Shown here: positions 28,276-36,056 of the stretch, piece by piece
Layout of the letters: the number at the start of each line of letters is the position of its first letter
Position numbering within the stretch: position 1 is the stretch's first letter
Source: Paraburkholderia sp. BL10I2N1
GTDB lineage: Bacteria > Pseudomonadota > Gammaproteobacteria > Burkholderiales > Burkholderiaceae
Direction: 5' to 3'
Assembly: GCF_004361815.1 (NCBI RefSeq)
Contig: NZ_SNWA01000001.1
Coordinates: forward strand, 124,001-188,000
Length of the DNA stretch: 64,000 nucleotides
The notes under the pieces: model-generated
Databases searched by the model: none
Seen by the model: only the letters and a program-made list of their open reading frames with translations
Told to the model about the DNA's origin: nothing
Translations under genes and position numbers: made by a program

Positions 28276-29463
28276 GTGGAACGGTCACACAGATTGAATC
28301 AGGAACGCTTTGATTATCGCACGGGCATTCTGGCGTCGCCGCTCGAGGTCAATGCCACCGAATGGAATGCACTTCTCGCGCGGCAGACGCAACCCACGCC
28401 GTTTCTGCGCCATGAATTCCTGAGTGCGCTGCACGCGACACGCTGCGCCGCCCCCGATACGGGCTGGGCCGCGCAGTTCGTCACGCTCACCGACGCGCGC
28501 ACAGGGCGCCTCGAAGCGGCCGCGCCGCTGTACCTGAAAGGGCACTCGTACGGCGAATATGTGTTCGACTGGGCCTGGGCAGATGCGTACAAGCGCAACG
28601 GCGTGCCCTACTATCCCAAGCTGCTGTGCGCGGTGCCGTTCACGCCCGTGCAGGGCAACCGCCTGCTCGCGACGGGCGAACACGCGCTGCGCCACCTCGC
28701 CGCGACGTTGATGGCGTTTGCCGAACAGGCGGATGTCTCATCGCTGCATGTGCTGTTCCCGACCGAAACCGAAGCCGATGCGCTCACCGGCCTCGGGATG
28801 ATGCAGCGCGAAGGCGTGCAGTTTCATTGGCTCAACGACGGCTACCGCCACTTCGACGATTTTCTCTCGACGCTCGAACAGAAGAAGCGCAAGAACATTC
28901 GCGCCGAGCGCCGCAAGGTGCACGACGCGGGCATCAGGTTCCGGCGCGTGCGCGGCGAAGACGCCACCGACGCCGACTGGCGCTTCTTCAGCAAATGCTA
29001 CCGGCAGACGTACCGGGAGCATTTTTCGACGCCCTATCTGAACCTCGATTTCTTCCGGATGATTGGCGAGTCGATGCCGGAGAACCTGTTGCTCGTGATC
29101 GCCGAGTTCGAAGGCAAGCCGATCGCCAGTTCGCTCGTGGTGTACCAGCGCGACGCAGCGACCGGCGGCACGCTGTATGGACGCTACTGGGGTGCACTCG
29201 AACACGTGCCGTGCCTGCACTTCGAGACCGCGTACTATCAGCCGCTCGAATTCTGCATCGAGGAAAAGCTCGGCGCGTTCGAAGGCGGCGCGCAGGGCGA
29301 ACACAAGATGGCGCGTGGTTTTCTGCCGACCGTCACGCGCTCGGCGCATTGGCTCGCGCATCCCGCTTTCGCGGATGCGGTCGCGCGATTCCTCGAAGGG
29401 GAAACGAACAACATCCACGCTTACGTCGATGAACTGCGCGAGCACAATCCGTTCAGGATCTGA
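28276..29463 (+). CDS. FemAB-like / GNAT-superfamily acyltransferase (PF04339 family)
   Basis: 395-aa cytoplasmic protein of the peptidogalycan biosynthesis/FemAB-like family. Features include PTPFLRHEFLSALH, APLYLKGHSYGEYVFDWAWADAY, the helix EQKKRKNIRAERRKV and LHFETAYYQPLEFCIE. The family is fold-related to Fem aminoacyl transferases and GNATs; substrate unknown. It starts at GTG 28276, because an in-frame TAA lies five codons upstream and no ATG occurs for many residues. AGG is present about nine bases before. The stop codon is the first of a 12-bp tandem array. Confidence 0.85.
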   Translation: MERSHRLNQERFDYRTGILASPLEVNATEWNALLARQTQPTPFLRHEFLSALHATRCAAPDTGWAAQFVTLTDARTGRLEAAAPLYLKGHSYGEYVFDWAWADAYKRNGVPYYPKLLCAVPFTPVQGNRLLATGEHALRHLAATLMAFAEQADVSSLHVLFPTETEADALTGLGMMQREGVQFHWLNDGYRHFDDFLSTLEQKKRKNIRAERRKVHDAGIRFRRVRGEDATDADWRFFSKCYRQTYREHFSTPYLNLDFFRMIGESMPENLLLVIAEFEGKPIASSLVVYQRDAATGGTLYGRYWGALEHVPCLHFETAYYQPLEFCIEEKLGAFEGGAQGEHKMARGFLPTVTRSAHWLAHPAFADAVARFLEGETNNIHAYVDELREHNPFRI

Positions 29464-29549
29464 CTGAAGAGCTGATCGAAGAGCGGGTTGAAGGGCCGAA
29501 TGAAGGGCTGAGTGCAGGGCCGGTTGAAGCACAAACCGAAGGCGACAGC
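29454..29549 (+). repeat. 12-bp degenerate tandem array overlapping the FemAB-like gene's stop codon
   Basis: Consecutive 12-base units with consensus near GAAGRGCYGRNT: seven units fill 29466-29549 (GAAGAGCTGATC, GAAGAGCGGGTT, GAAGGGCCGAAT, GAAGGGCTGAGT, GCAGGGCCGGTT, then two more decayed). The preceding unit, 29454-29465, contains the gene's own TGA at positions 8-10. TGA recurs at the same position in the first and fourth full units. Period is a multiple of three, so units stay in frame with the gene. Confidence 0.75.
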
Positions 29550-29632
29550 AGCAGGTTACGGCGGCGGGTTTCTGTGGGAAACTTGCGCCCGCGCCGCCCT
29601 CACTTTCGACGACTTACGTTTTCATCGCCGCC

Positions 29633-29983
29633 ATGCCGTGGTTTCTCTACCTGATCGAATGCGAAGACGACAGCGTCTATACGGGCATCGCCACCGATGT
29701 TCAGGCGCGCTTCGACAAGCATGTCAGCGGCACCGGCGCGCGCTACACGCGTTCGCGCAAACCCCGGCAGTTGCTGGCGTGGTTCGAACTGGCCGACCGC
29801 TCCAGCGCATCGCGCGCCGAGTACTGGGTCAAGCGGCTTCCGGCAGTCGAAAAGCGCGCGCTCGCGGCAGGGGTCCGCTCACTTGAATCAGTGTTGCCCG
29901 CGCCTCTTGCCGACGAGGAGCAGAAGTCGGAGCCCGACTCCGAAATCGCTTCCGCGGAAACCGACGCCTCCAGAGCGGCGTAA
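29633..29983 (+). CDS. GIY-YIG nuclease-family protein (UPF0213 type)
   Basis: 116-aa protein with an N-terminal GIY-YIG module: FLYLIECEDDSVYTGIATD carries the paired Tyr and Thr-Gly elements, followed by ARFDKHVSGTGARYTR, the conserved Arg, and a Glu near SRAEYWVKRL. The C-terminal 35 residues are acidic and low-complexity. UhbY/YhbQ relatives are small standalone domains whose DNA role is poorly defined; nuclease activity is inferred. Soluble, probably monocistronic, followed at once by a terminator. Confidence 0.88.
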   Translation: MPWFLYLIECEDDSVYTGIATDVQARFDKHVSGTGARYTRSRKPRQLLAWFELADRSSASRAEYWVKRLPAVEKRALAAGVRSLESVLPAPLADEEQKSEPDSEIASAETDASRAA

Positions 29984-29984
29984 A

Positions 29985-30022
29985 AAAAACCGCGCGGCCC
30001 GTTAGGGGCACGCGCGGTTTTT
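29985..30022. terminator. Bidirectional rho-independent terminator
   Basis: 12-bp stem AAAAACCGCGCG/CGCGCGGTTTTT (29985-29996 with 30011-30022) extended inward by GCCC/GGGC. It starts two bases after the GIY-YIG stop codon and separates it from convergent ppa. Confidence 0.92.
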
Positions 30023-30077
30023 CCATACTGCGGCGCGAGGCTGGCTGGAATAACGAAAGCCGCGCGAGGCGAAAACT

Positions 30078-30605
30078 TTACTTCCCGTAGTTCGCCACGC
30101 CTTCGCTGATTTCCTTGTGCGCGGCATCGATGCCCGCCCAGCCGTCCACCTTCACCCACTTGCCCTTTTCGAGCGCCTTGTATTGTTCGAAGAAGTGCTT
30201 GATCTGGTCTTTCAGGTACGACGGCACGTCGTCGATGGACTTGAGGTCAGCGGTCATCGGGCAGATCTTGTCGTGCGGCACGGCGATCAGCTTCGCGTCG
30301 ACGCCCGATTCGTCCGTCATCTGCAATATGCCGAGCGCGCGGGCGCGCACCACCGAGCCGGCCAGCAGCGGAAACGGCGTGATCACGAGAACGTCGACCG
30401 GGTCGCCGTCACCGGACAGCGTTTGCGGAATGAAGCCGTAGTTGGCCGGATAGCGCATGCCCGTGCCGATGAAGCGGTCGACGACGAGCAGGCCCAGATC
30501 CTTGTCGGCTTCGTACTTCACCGGATCGCTTTGCGCGGGGATTTCGATGATGACGTTGAAATCTTGCGGGAGATCTTTGCCTGGGGGGACGTGATTGAAG
30601 CTCAT
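30078..30605 (-). CDS. ppa: Inorganic pyrophosphatase (family I)
   Basis: Hydrolyses pyrophosphate to phosphate, driving biosynthesis. 175 aa, the usual bacterial hexameric size. The metal-binding signature [10 protein letters not shown] is complete, with NYGFIPQT and the downstream DKICPM and [15 protein letters not shown] segments. The start [16 protein letters not shown] matches the family; an open frame upstream (32 codons) is rejected. On the minus strand a perfect TATAAT lies at 30748-30743, giving a leader of about 130 bases. Confidence 0.96.
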   Translation of the reverse strand: MSFNHVPPGKDLPQDFNVIIEIPAQSDPVKYEADKDLGLLVVDRFIGTGMRYPANYGFIPQTLSGDGDPVDVLVITPFPLLAGSVVRARALGILQMTDESGVDAKLIAVPHDKICPMTADLKSIDDVPSYLKDQIKHFFEQYKALEKGKWVKVDGWAGIDAAHKEISEGVANYGK

Positions 30606-30742
30606 GAGCGTTCTCTGGTCGGGATGAAATTCGGAGCAGGACGTACGGCGCGACACCTGACAGACATCAGGTGCATCACGCGCATGAGGCGTGGATAACA
30701 CCTCACGCGCGGCGACGCGGCGCGAACCGTGCGGAATGCGCC

Positions 30743-30748
30743 ATTATA
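30743..30748 (-). promoter_or_regulatory. Candidate -10 element (TATAAT) for ppa
   Basis: Perfect TATAAT on the minus strand upstream of ppa in the context GGCTATAATGGC. No good -35 is seen at standard spacing, so this is a plausible but unproven promoter. Confidence 0.4.
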
Positions 30749-30943
30749 GCCAATCGGCCGATGGCACCCGGCGCGGGATCGGCGCGATAATCGTTCTGCG
30801 TCCTGCGAGTTGCTTCCGGGTATTTCCGGTCAGATCCGGAAGTCCCGGCGGCGTCCGCACCGCCCGCGCCAATCGCTGGCCGTTGCATCCGGCGGTTCGG
30901 CTGTCGGCTCGCCCTGTCTGTGGCTTTTCAACCAGGAGCATGC

Positions 30944-32383
30944 ATGGAAGAAGCGAAACACTTCATCGGCAGCGAATGGATCAATCCTGCGGGCGGCGAG
31001 GCGATCGACGTCGTCGATCCGTCGGACGGCCAGCCGTTCACGCGGCTCGCCCGCGGCACTCCCGCCGATGTCGACCGTGCCGTGCAGGCGGCGCGGCGTG
31101 CCTTCGAGGGCACATGGGGCGCGGCGAGCGCCGCCGAACGCGGTCGCGTGCTTTACCGGCTGTCGATGCTCGTCACCGCGTGTCACGAAGAACTCGCGAA
31201 GCTCGAAGCGCGGGACACCGGCAAACCGCTGAAGCAGGCGCGCACGGATGCTTCGGCGCTCGCGCGTTATTTCGAGTACTACGCGGGCGCCGCCGACAAG
31301 CTGCACGGCGAAACGCTCCCGTACCAGGCCGGCTACACGGTCTTCACGATCCGCGAACCGCACGGCGTCACGGGCCATATCGTGCCGTGGAACTATCCGA
31401 TGCAGATCTTCGGCCGCAGCGTCGGCGCGGCGCTCGCGGCGGGCAACGCATGCGTCGTGAAACCCGCCGAGGACGCGTGCCTGACGGTGCTGCGCGTCGC
31501 CGAACTGGCCTCCGAAGCTGGGTTGCCGGCGGGCGCGCTGAATGTCGTCACCGGTTATGGACACGAAGCGGGCGCGGCGCTCGCACGTCATCCGGGCATC
31601 GATCACATCTCGTTTACCGGATCGCCGGAAACCGGCAAGCTCGTCACGCAGATGGCGGCCGACAATCATGTGCCCGTCACGCTCGAACTCGGCGGCAAGT
31701 CGCCGCAAATCGTGTTTGCCGACGCGGACCTCGACGCCGCGCTGCCCGTGCTGGTCTCGGCCATCGTGCAGAACGCAGGACAGACCTGCTCGGCAGGCAG
31801 CCGGGTGCTGATCGATCGCGCGATCTACGAGCCCTTGCTCGACCGGTTGGTCACGGCGTTCAATGCGCTGCGCGTCGGGCCGTCGCAGGCCGATCTCGAT
31901 TGCGGGCCGCTTATCAGCGCGAAGCAGCAGCAACGCGTGTGGGACTTCCTGTCCGACGCGCAGCACGACGGCGTCGCGATGGCCGCCCATGGCGAAGTCG
32001 TCAGCGAAGCGCCCGAAACGGGCTTCTATCAGGCGCCGACGCTATTACGCGACGTGCCGCCCGCTCACCGGCTCGCGCGCGAAGAAGTGTTCGGCCCGGT
32101 ACTTGCCGCCATGTCATTCAGCAGCGAGGACGAAGCCGTCGCGCTTGCCAACGGCACGCCGTACGGGCTTGTCGCCGGCATCTGGACGCGCGACGGCGCG
32201 CGTCAGCTACGCCTGGCACGCCGGGTGCGTTCCGGCCAGGTTTTCATCAATAACTACGGCGCCGGCGCCGGCGTCGAATTGCCGTTTGGCGGCGTCCGGC
32301 ATTCCGGCCACGGACGCGAGAAAGGCTTCGAGGCGCTGTACGGCTTCACGGTTCTGAAAACGGTCGCGATCCGTCACGGCTAG
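30944..32383 (+). CDS. NAD(P)+-dependent aldehyde dehydrogenase
   Basis: Oxidises an aldehyde to its acid. The 479-aa ALDH-superfamily enzyme has the catalytic Cys in NAGQTCSAGSR, general base Glu in LELGGKSPQ, cofactor-site SFTGSPETGK and VPWNYPMQIF. The start has AGGAG seven bases upstream. It is followed 55 bases later by an SDR dehydrogenase and then an ACS-type MFS carrier, suggesting uptake of a small organic acid or alcohol and its oxidation. The physiological aldehyde cannot be named; betaine- or vanillin-type annotations would be guesses. Confidence 0.92.
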   Translation: MEEAKHFIGSEWINPAGGEAIDVVDPSDGQPFTRLARGTPADVDRAVQAARRAFEGTWGAASAAERGRVLYRLSMLVTACHEELAKLEARDTGKPLKQARTDASALARYFEYYAGAADKLHGETLPYQAGYTVFTIREPHGVTGHIVPWNYPMQIFGRSVGAALAAGNACVVKPAEDACLTVLRVAELASEAGLPAGALNVVTGYGHEAGAALARHPGIDHISFTGSPETGKLVTQMAADNHVPVTLELGGKSPQIVFADADLDAALPVLVSAIVQNAGQTCSAGSRVLIDRAIYEPLLDRLVTAFNALRVGPSQADLDCGPLISAKQQQRVWDFLSDAQHDGVAMAAHGEVVSEAPETGFYQAPTLLRDVPPAHRLAREEVFGPVLAAMSFSSEDEAVALANGTPYGLVAGIWTRDGARQLRLARRVRSGQVFINNYGAGAGVELPFGGVRHSGHGREKGFEALYGFTVLKTVAIRHG

Positions 32384-32438
32384 CCGGCACGCTTCACATC
32401 ACTGCAGTTCGAACACTGACCAAAACACAGGAGACATC

Positions 32439-33197
32439 ATGCGGTTGACAGGCAAGACAGCCATCGTGACAGGTGGCGGCTCGGGTTTCGGCGAAGGCAT
32501 TGCAAAAACCTATGCACGCGAGGGTGCGAACGTCGTCGTCAACGATCTGCACGGCGCGGCAGCCGAACGTGTCGCAAGCGAGATCGCGCTGGCGGGTGGC
32601 AAGGCGATCGCCGTGGCCGGCGACGTCACGAAGAGCGATGACTGGCGGTTGCTGCGCGAAGCGGCACTCGAAGACTTCGGTAGCGTGCAGATCGTCGTCA
32701 ACAACGCCGGCACAACACACCGGAACAAACCGGTACTCGACATCACTGAAGCCGAGTTCGATCGCGTCTACGCGGTGAACGTGAAAAGTATCTACTGGAG
32801 CGTGCAGCAGTTCGTGCCGTACTTCCGCGAAAGAGGCGGCGGCGTGTTCGTCAATATCGCGTCGACGGCGGGCGTACGTCCCCGCCCCGGGCTCGTCTGG
32901 TACAACGGCAGCAAGGGCGCCGTGATCATCGCGAGCAAGGCGCTCGCCGCTGAACTCGGGCCAGAGCGGATTCGCGTGAATTGCGTCAGTCCGGTGATGG
33001 GCGAAACCGCCCTGCTCTCAGAGTTCATGGGGGTGGAGGACACGCCGGAAAACCGCACGCGCTTTCTCGCGGGAATTCCGCTCGGTCGCTTCTCCACCCC
33101 GCAGGATGTCGCCAATGCGTGCCTCTATCTTGCCTCGGACGAAGCGGAGTTCATCACCGGCGTGTGCCTCGAAGTCGACGGCGGGCGCTGCGTCTAG
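32439..33197 (+). CDS. SDR-family NAD(P)-dependent oxidoreductase (FabG-like)
   Basis: 252-aa classical short-chain dehydrogenase: dinucleotide motif TGGGSGFGEG (about 11-20), NNAGT, catalytic Ser in NIASTAG and YNGSK with Tyr and Lys, then the SPVMGET loop where most SDRs have PG. CAGGAGACATC before the ATG is a good ribosome-binding site. Asp in VVNDLHG after the second strand indicates NAD rather than NADP preference. Probably co-transcribed with the aldehyde dehydrogenase. The TAG stop codon lies in a four-unit 12-bp repeat. Confidence 0.93.
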   Translation: MRLTGKTAIVTGGGSGFGEGIAKTYAREGANVVVNDLHGAAAERVASEIALAGGKAIAVAGDVTKSDDWRLLREAALEDFGSVQIVVNNAGTTHRNKPVLDITEAEFDRVYAVNVKSIYWSVQQFVPYFRERGGGVFVNIASTAGVRPRPGLVWYNGSKGAVIIASKALAAELGPERIRVNCVSPVMGETALLSEFMGVEDTPENRTRFLAGIPLGRFSTPQDVANACLYLASDEAEFITGVCLEVDGGRCV

Positions 33198-33236
33198 CCT
33201 TGGGTCTAGCCCTGCGTCTCGTCCTGCATCTCGCGT
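33189..33236 (+). repeat. 12-bp tandem array containing the SDR stop codon
   Basis: Four units: TGCGTCTAGCCT, TGGGTCTAGCCC, TGCGTCTCGTCC, TGCATCTCGCGT. The TAG of unit 1 is the gene's stop; TAG recurs at the same place in unit 2 and has become TCG in units 3 and 4. Same period and phase as the array at 29454-29549, though a different sequence. Confidence 0.75.
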
Positions 33237-33383
33237 CGCACGGCAACATGCGACGCTCTGTGTTCGTGTGGCCGTCACATCTCGGTGTTTTCCCCGGCGC
33301 CATATGCCGGGGATTCGTATGAACCGTGTATAGAATGCGCGAGACACGGCACTTCTTTTACCTAGAAAAAATGAGGAGACTCC

Positions 33384-34703
33384 ATGGCCAGTCCCGCGAA
33401 TCCGCTACACCATCCCGGCGCCGGCGCGCCGCCTTCCACCTTCGAAGAAGCGACCTACCGTAAGGTCGCATGGCGGCTCACGCCGCTTTTGATGCTGTGT
33501 TATGTGGTCGCGTATCTCGACCGCGTCAACGTCGGTTTCGCCAAGCTGCAGATGACCACCGACCTCGGTTTGAGCGACGCCGTCTATGGCTTTGGCGCCG
33601 GTATCTTCTTCGTCGGGTACTTCATCTTCGAGATTCCGAGCAACATCATCCTCCACAAGGTCGGTGCTCGCGTGTGGATCGCGCGGATCATGGCATCGTG
33701 GGGCGTCATCTCGATGCTCACGATGTTCGTTACCACGCCGACGATGTTTTACGTGATGCGCTTCCTGCTCGGTCTCGCCGAAGCAGGCTTCTTCCCCGGC
33801 ATCATCCTGTATCTCACGTACTGGTATCCGGCGCATCGGCGCGGCCGCATGACGACCTGGTTCATGACGGCGATTGCGCTCTCAGGCGTGATCGGCGGCC
33901 CGGTGTCGGGCTACATCCTGAAGACGTTCAATGGCGCAAACGGCTGGCATGGCTGGCAATGGCTGTTTCTGCTGGAGGGGGTGCCTTCGATAATCGTGGG
34001 CGTGATGGTGTTCTTCATGCTGGACGACCGGATCAGCAAGGCAAAGTGGCTGACCGACCAGGAACGGCAACTGCTCGAACGCAACATCGCCGCGGAAGAC
34101 GCGACCAAGCATGACATGCCGATCAGGAAGGTCCTGTCGAGTCCGCGTGTGTTGCTGATGAGCCTGATCTACTTCTCGTTCGTGATGGGGCTTTATGGCG
34201 TGAGCTTCTGGCTGCCGACCATCATCAAGGCGACGGGCGTCACCGACGCGTTCGTGATCGGCCTGCTGTCGGCGATCCCGTTTGCGGCGGCCGTGGTCGC
34301 GATGGTGCTGGTCGCGCGCAGCGCGGACCGCATGCGCGAGCGTCGCTGGCACGTCGCATTGCCGGCTTTCGCGGGAGCGATCGGGCTGGTGCTATCGGTT
34401 GTCTGGGCGCACAACACGCTACTCGCGATGACCGCGCTGACGCTCGCGACGATGGGCATCCTCACGACGCTGCCGCTGTTCTGGAGTCTGCCGACGGCCT
34501 TTCTCGCCGGCACAGGCGCCGCGGCAGGCATCGCGATGATCAATTCGCTCGGCAATCTCGCCGGCTTTCTGAGCCCCTATGCGGTGGGCTGGCTCAAACA
34601 GGTGAGGGCTGCCAACGACTCCGGCATGTACCTGCTGGCCGGATGCATGATTCTCGGCGGCCTGCTGGCGATCAGTGTGCCCGCGCGGGTCGTGAACAAA
34701 TAG
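33384..34703 (+). CDS. MFS transporter, anion:cation symporter (ACS) family
   Basis: 439-aa inner-membrane importer with about 12 membrane segments. ACS-family features: RLTPLLMLCYVVAYLDRVNVGFAKLQM at the first helix, FFVGYFIFEIPSNIILHKVGARVWIARIMASWG, and RFLLGLAEAGFFPGIILYLTYWYP. Members carry organic anions such as tartrate, phthalate, glucarate or 4-hydroxyphenylacetate; which one here is unknown. ATGAGGAGACTCC gives a ribosome-binding site five bases from ATG. Likely partner of the upstream dehydrogenases, though 186 bases separate it from the SDR gene. Confidence 0.92.
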   Translation: MASPANPLHHPGAGAPPSTFEEATYRKVAWRLTPLLMLCYVVAYLDRVNVGFAKLQMTTDLGLSDAVYGFGAGIFFVGYFIFEIPSNIILHKVGARVWIARIMASWGVISMLTMFVTTPTMFYVMRFLLGLAEAGFFPGIILYLTYWYPAHRRGRMTTWFMTAIALSGVIGGPVSGYILKTFNGANGWHGWQWLFLLEGVPSIIVGVMVFFMLDDRISKAKWLTDQERQLLERNIAAEDATKHDMPIRKVLSSPRVLLMSLIYFSFVMGLYGVSFWLPTIIKATGVTDAFVIGLLSAIPFAAAVVAMVLVARSADRMRERRWHVALPAFAGAIGLVLSVVWAHNTLLAMTALTLATMGILTTLPLFWSLPTAFLAGTGAAAGIAMINSLGNLAGFLSPYAVGWLKQVRAANDSGMYLLAGCMILGGLLAISVPARVVNK

Positions 34704-34802
34704 CGCTTACGTTGCCCGCAACCTTCCCAGGCGCTTGATTGCACGCGCCGCGCCTGCAGAAGCGAGTCAGCGAATCGAAACAACGACGCGAGCCGTCGAA
34801 AG

Positions 34803-34842
34803 AAACAAGCCTCCGGGGATTCAATCCACCGGAGGCTTGTTT
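34803..34842. terminator. Bidirectional rho-independent terminator
   Basis: 14-bp stem (34803-34816 with 34829-34842, AAACAAGCCTCCGG arm), extended inward by GGAT/ATCC. It lies between the MFS gene and the convergent heme operon. Confidence 0.88.
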
Positions 34843-34863
34843 CAATTCACCTTCCAGAACAGC

Positions 34864-36054
34864 TCAAACCACATTCATCGCCAGCGCGCTTTCCCGATAG
34901 TGCTCGCTCGCCTTGGCGGTATCGCCCAACTGCTCGTGCAACCGCGCGAGCGCCCGATGCGAGCGGATTTTCAGCGGCTCATTGTCGGCGAGCTTCAGCG
35001 CCATTTCGAGGAACGACTGGGCTTTGCCCCAAAGCTGCTGACGCAGGCACAACCTTCCGAGCGCGAATAGCAGATCCGCATCCTCCGGGCGCTCGTTCTT
35101 CCACGCCTCGGCCTTCTGGATGAGCGGCAGCGCGTCGTCGCCCGCGGTATCCGGGTAACGCCGCAGCAGGCGCGCGTCCCAGTTCTGCGCGAGCGCTTCC
35201 TCGACGATTCTGCGCGCGTCGTTCGGACGGTTCAACGCGATCAGCAACTCGGCCGCCAGATCGGCAAGACGCGGCGAATGCCGCTCGGTCGCCGACAGGG
35301 AATGCCACAGTTCAAGCAGCGCATCCGCATTGTGGCGACGGTCGCGCAGCAGATTCTCGGCTGCCAGTTGACGCAGCCGCACCGCGACTGCCGGATGAAT
35401 TGCCTCGCGTTTTTCCAGCGTCTTCACGAGCTTCAGCACCTCGCCCCAGTTCTTCAACTGCTGCTGGGCGCGCAGTGCGATCTGCTGCGCGTGAATGCGC
35501 CGGCCCCCCTGCGTCTGCATCTGCTTGAGCGCTTCCAGCGCACCGTCCGCGTCGCGGCCGTCGGCGCGCATGTCGGCGGTGGCCATCTGACGCGCATCCT
35601 GCAGGTCGGCCTCGTCGATCTGAGCAAGCCATTCGTCGCGGCGCGCATATTCGCGCATACGGTGTGCCGCGCTTGCGGCGATCAGACCGGCCGCGCCCTT
35701 GTTGTCAGGGTTCGCGAGCGAATCGCGCGCCGCCTTTTCCGCACGCGAGAAACGGCCCGCGTACAGATTGCCGATCGCATCGCGCAATGCCGCATGCGCC
35801 TTCGCGACACGAGAGCGTGCGCGGAAGGCCGCGACACGTTGCGGCATGCGCCAGATATTGCGGATGGCGCGCAGGAGTGCGTACAGCACGATAAACATCA
35901 CGATCAAACCGAGGACGAACAGATTCAGCGAGATGTCGACGCGGTATGGCGGATAGACGAGCAGCACCTGGCCGGTGTCGAAGCGGCCGGCTGTCGCCAG
36001 CACGACCGCGATCACGAACAGGAAGGCCAGCCAAAGGAGTCCCCGGATTGCCAT
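34864..36054 (-). CDS. hemY: HemY-type heme-biosynthesis membrane protein
   Basis: 396-aa inner-membrane protein: two N-terminal TM helices (LLWLAFLFVIAVVLATAG and SLNLFVLGLIVMFIVLYALL) and a long C-terminal helical repeat domain of TPR type (ADLLFALGRLCLRQQLWGKAQSFLEMAL). This is the proteobacterial HemY encoded next to hemD/hemX, not the Bacillus protoporphyrinogen oxidase of the same name. Its role is undefined; TPRs suggest scaffolding. Starts two bases after the TAA of the upstream gene, so it is co-translated. Confidence 0.92.
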   Translation of the reverse strand: MAIRGLLWLAFLFVIAVVLATAGRFDTGQVLLVYPPYRVDISLNLFVLGLIVMFIVLYALLRAIRNIWRMPQRVAAFRARSRVAKAHAALRDAIGNLYAGRFSRAEKAARDSLANPDNKGAAGLIAASAAHRMREYARRDEWLAQIDEADLQDARQMATADMRADGRDADGALEALKQMQTQGGRRIHAQQIALRAQQQLKNWGEVLKLVKTLEKREAIHPAVAVRLRQLAAENLLRDRRHNADALLELWHSLSATERHSPRLADLAAELLIALNRPNDARRIVEEALAQNWDARLLRRYPDTAGDDALPLIQKAEAWKNERPEDADLLFALGRLCLRQQLWGKAQSFLEMALKLADNEPLKIRSHRALARLHEQLGDTAKASEHYRESALAMNVV

Positions 36055-36056
36055 GA

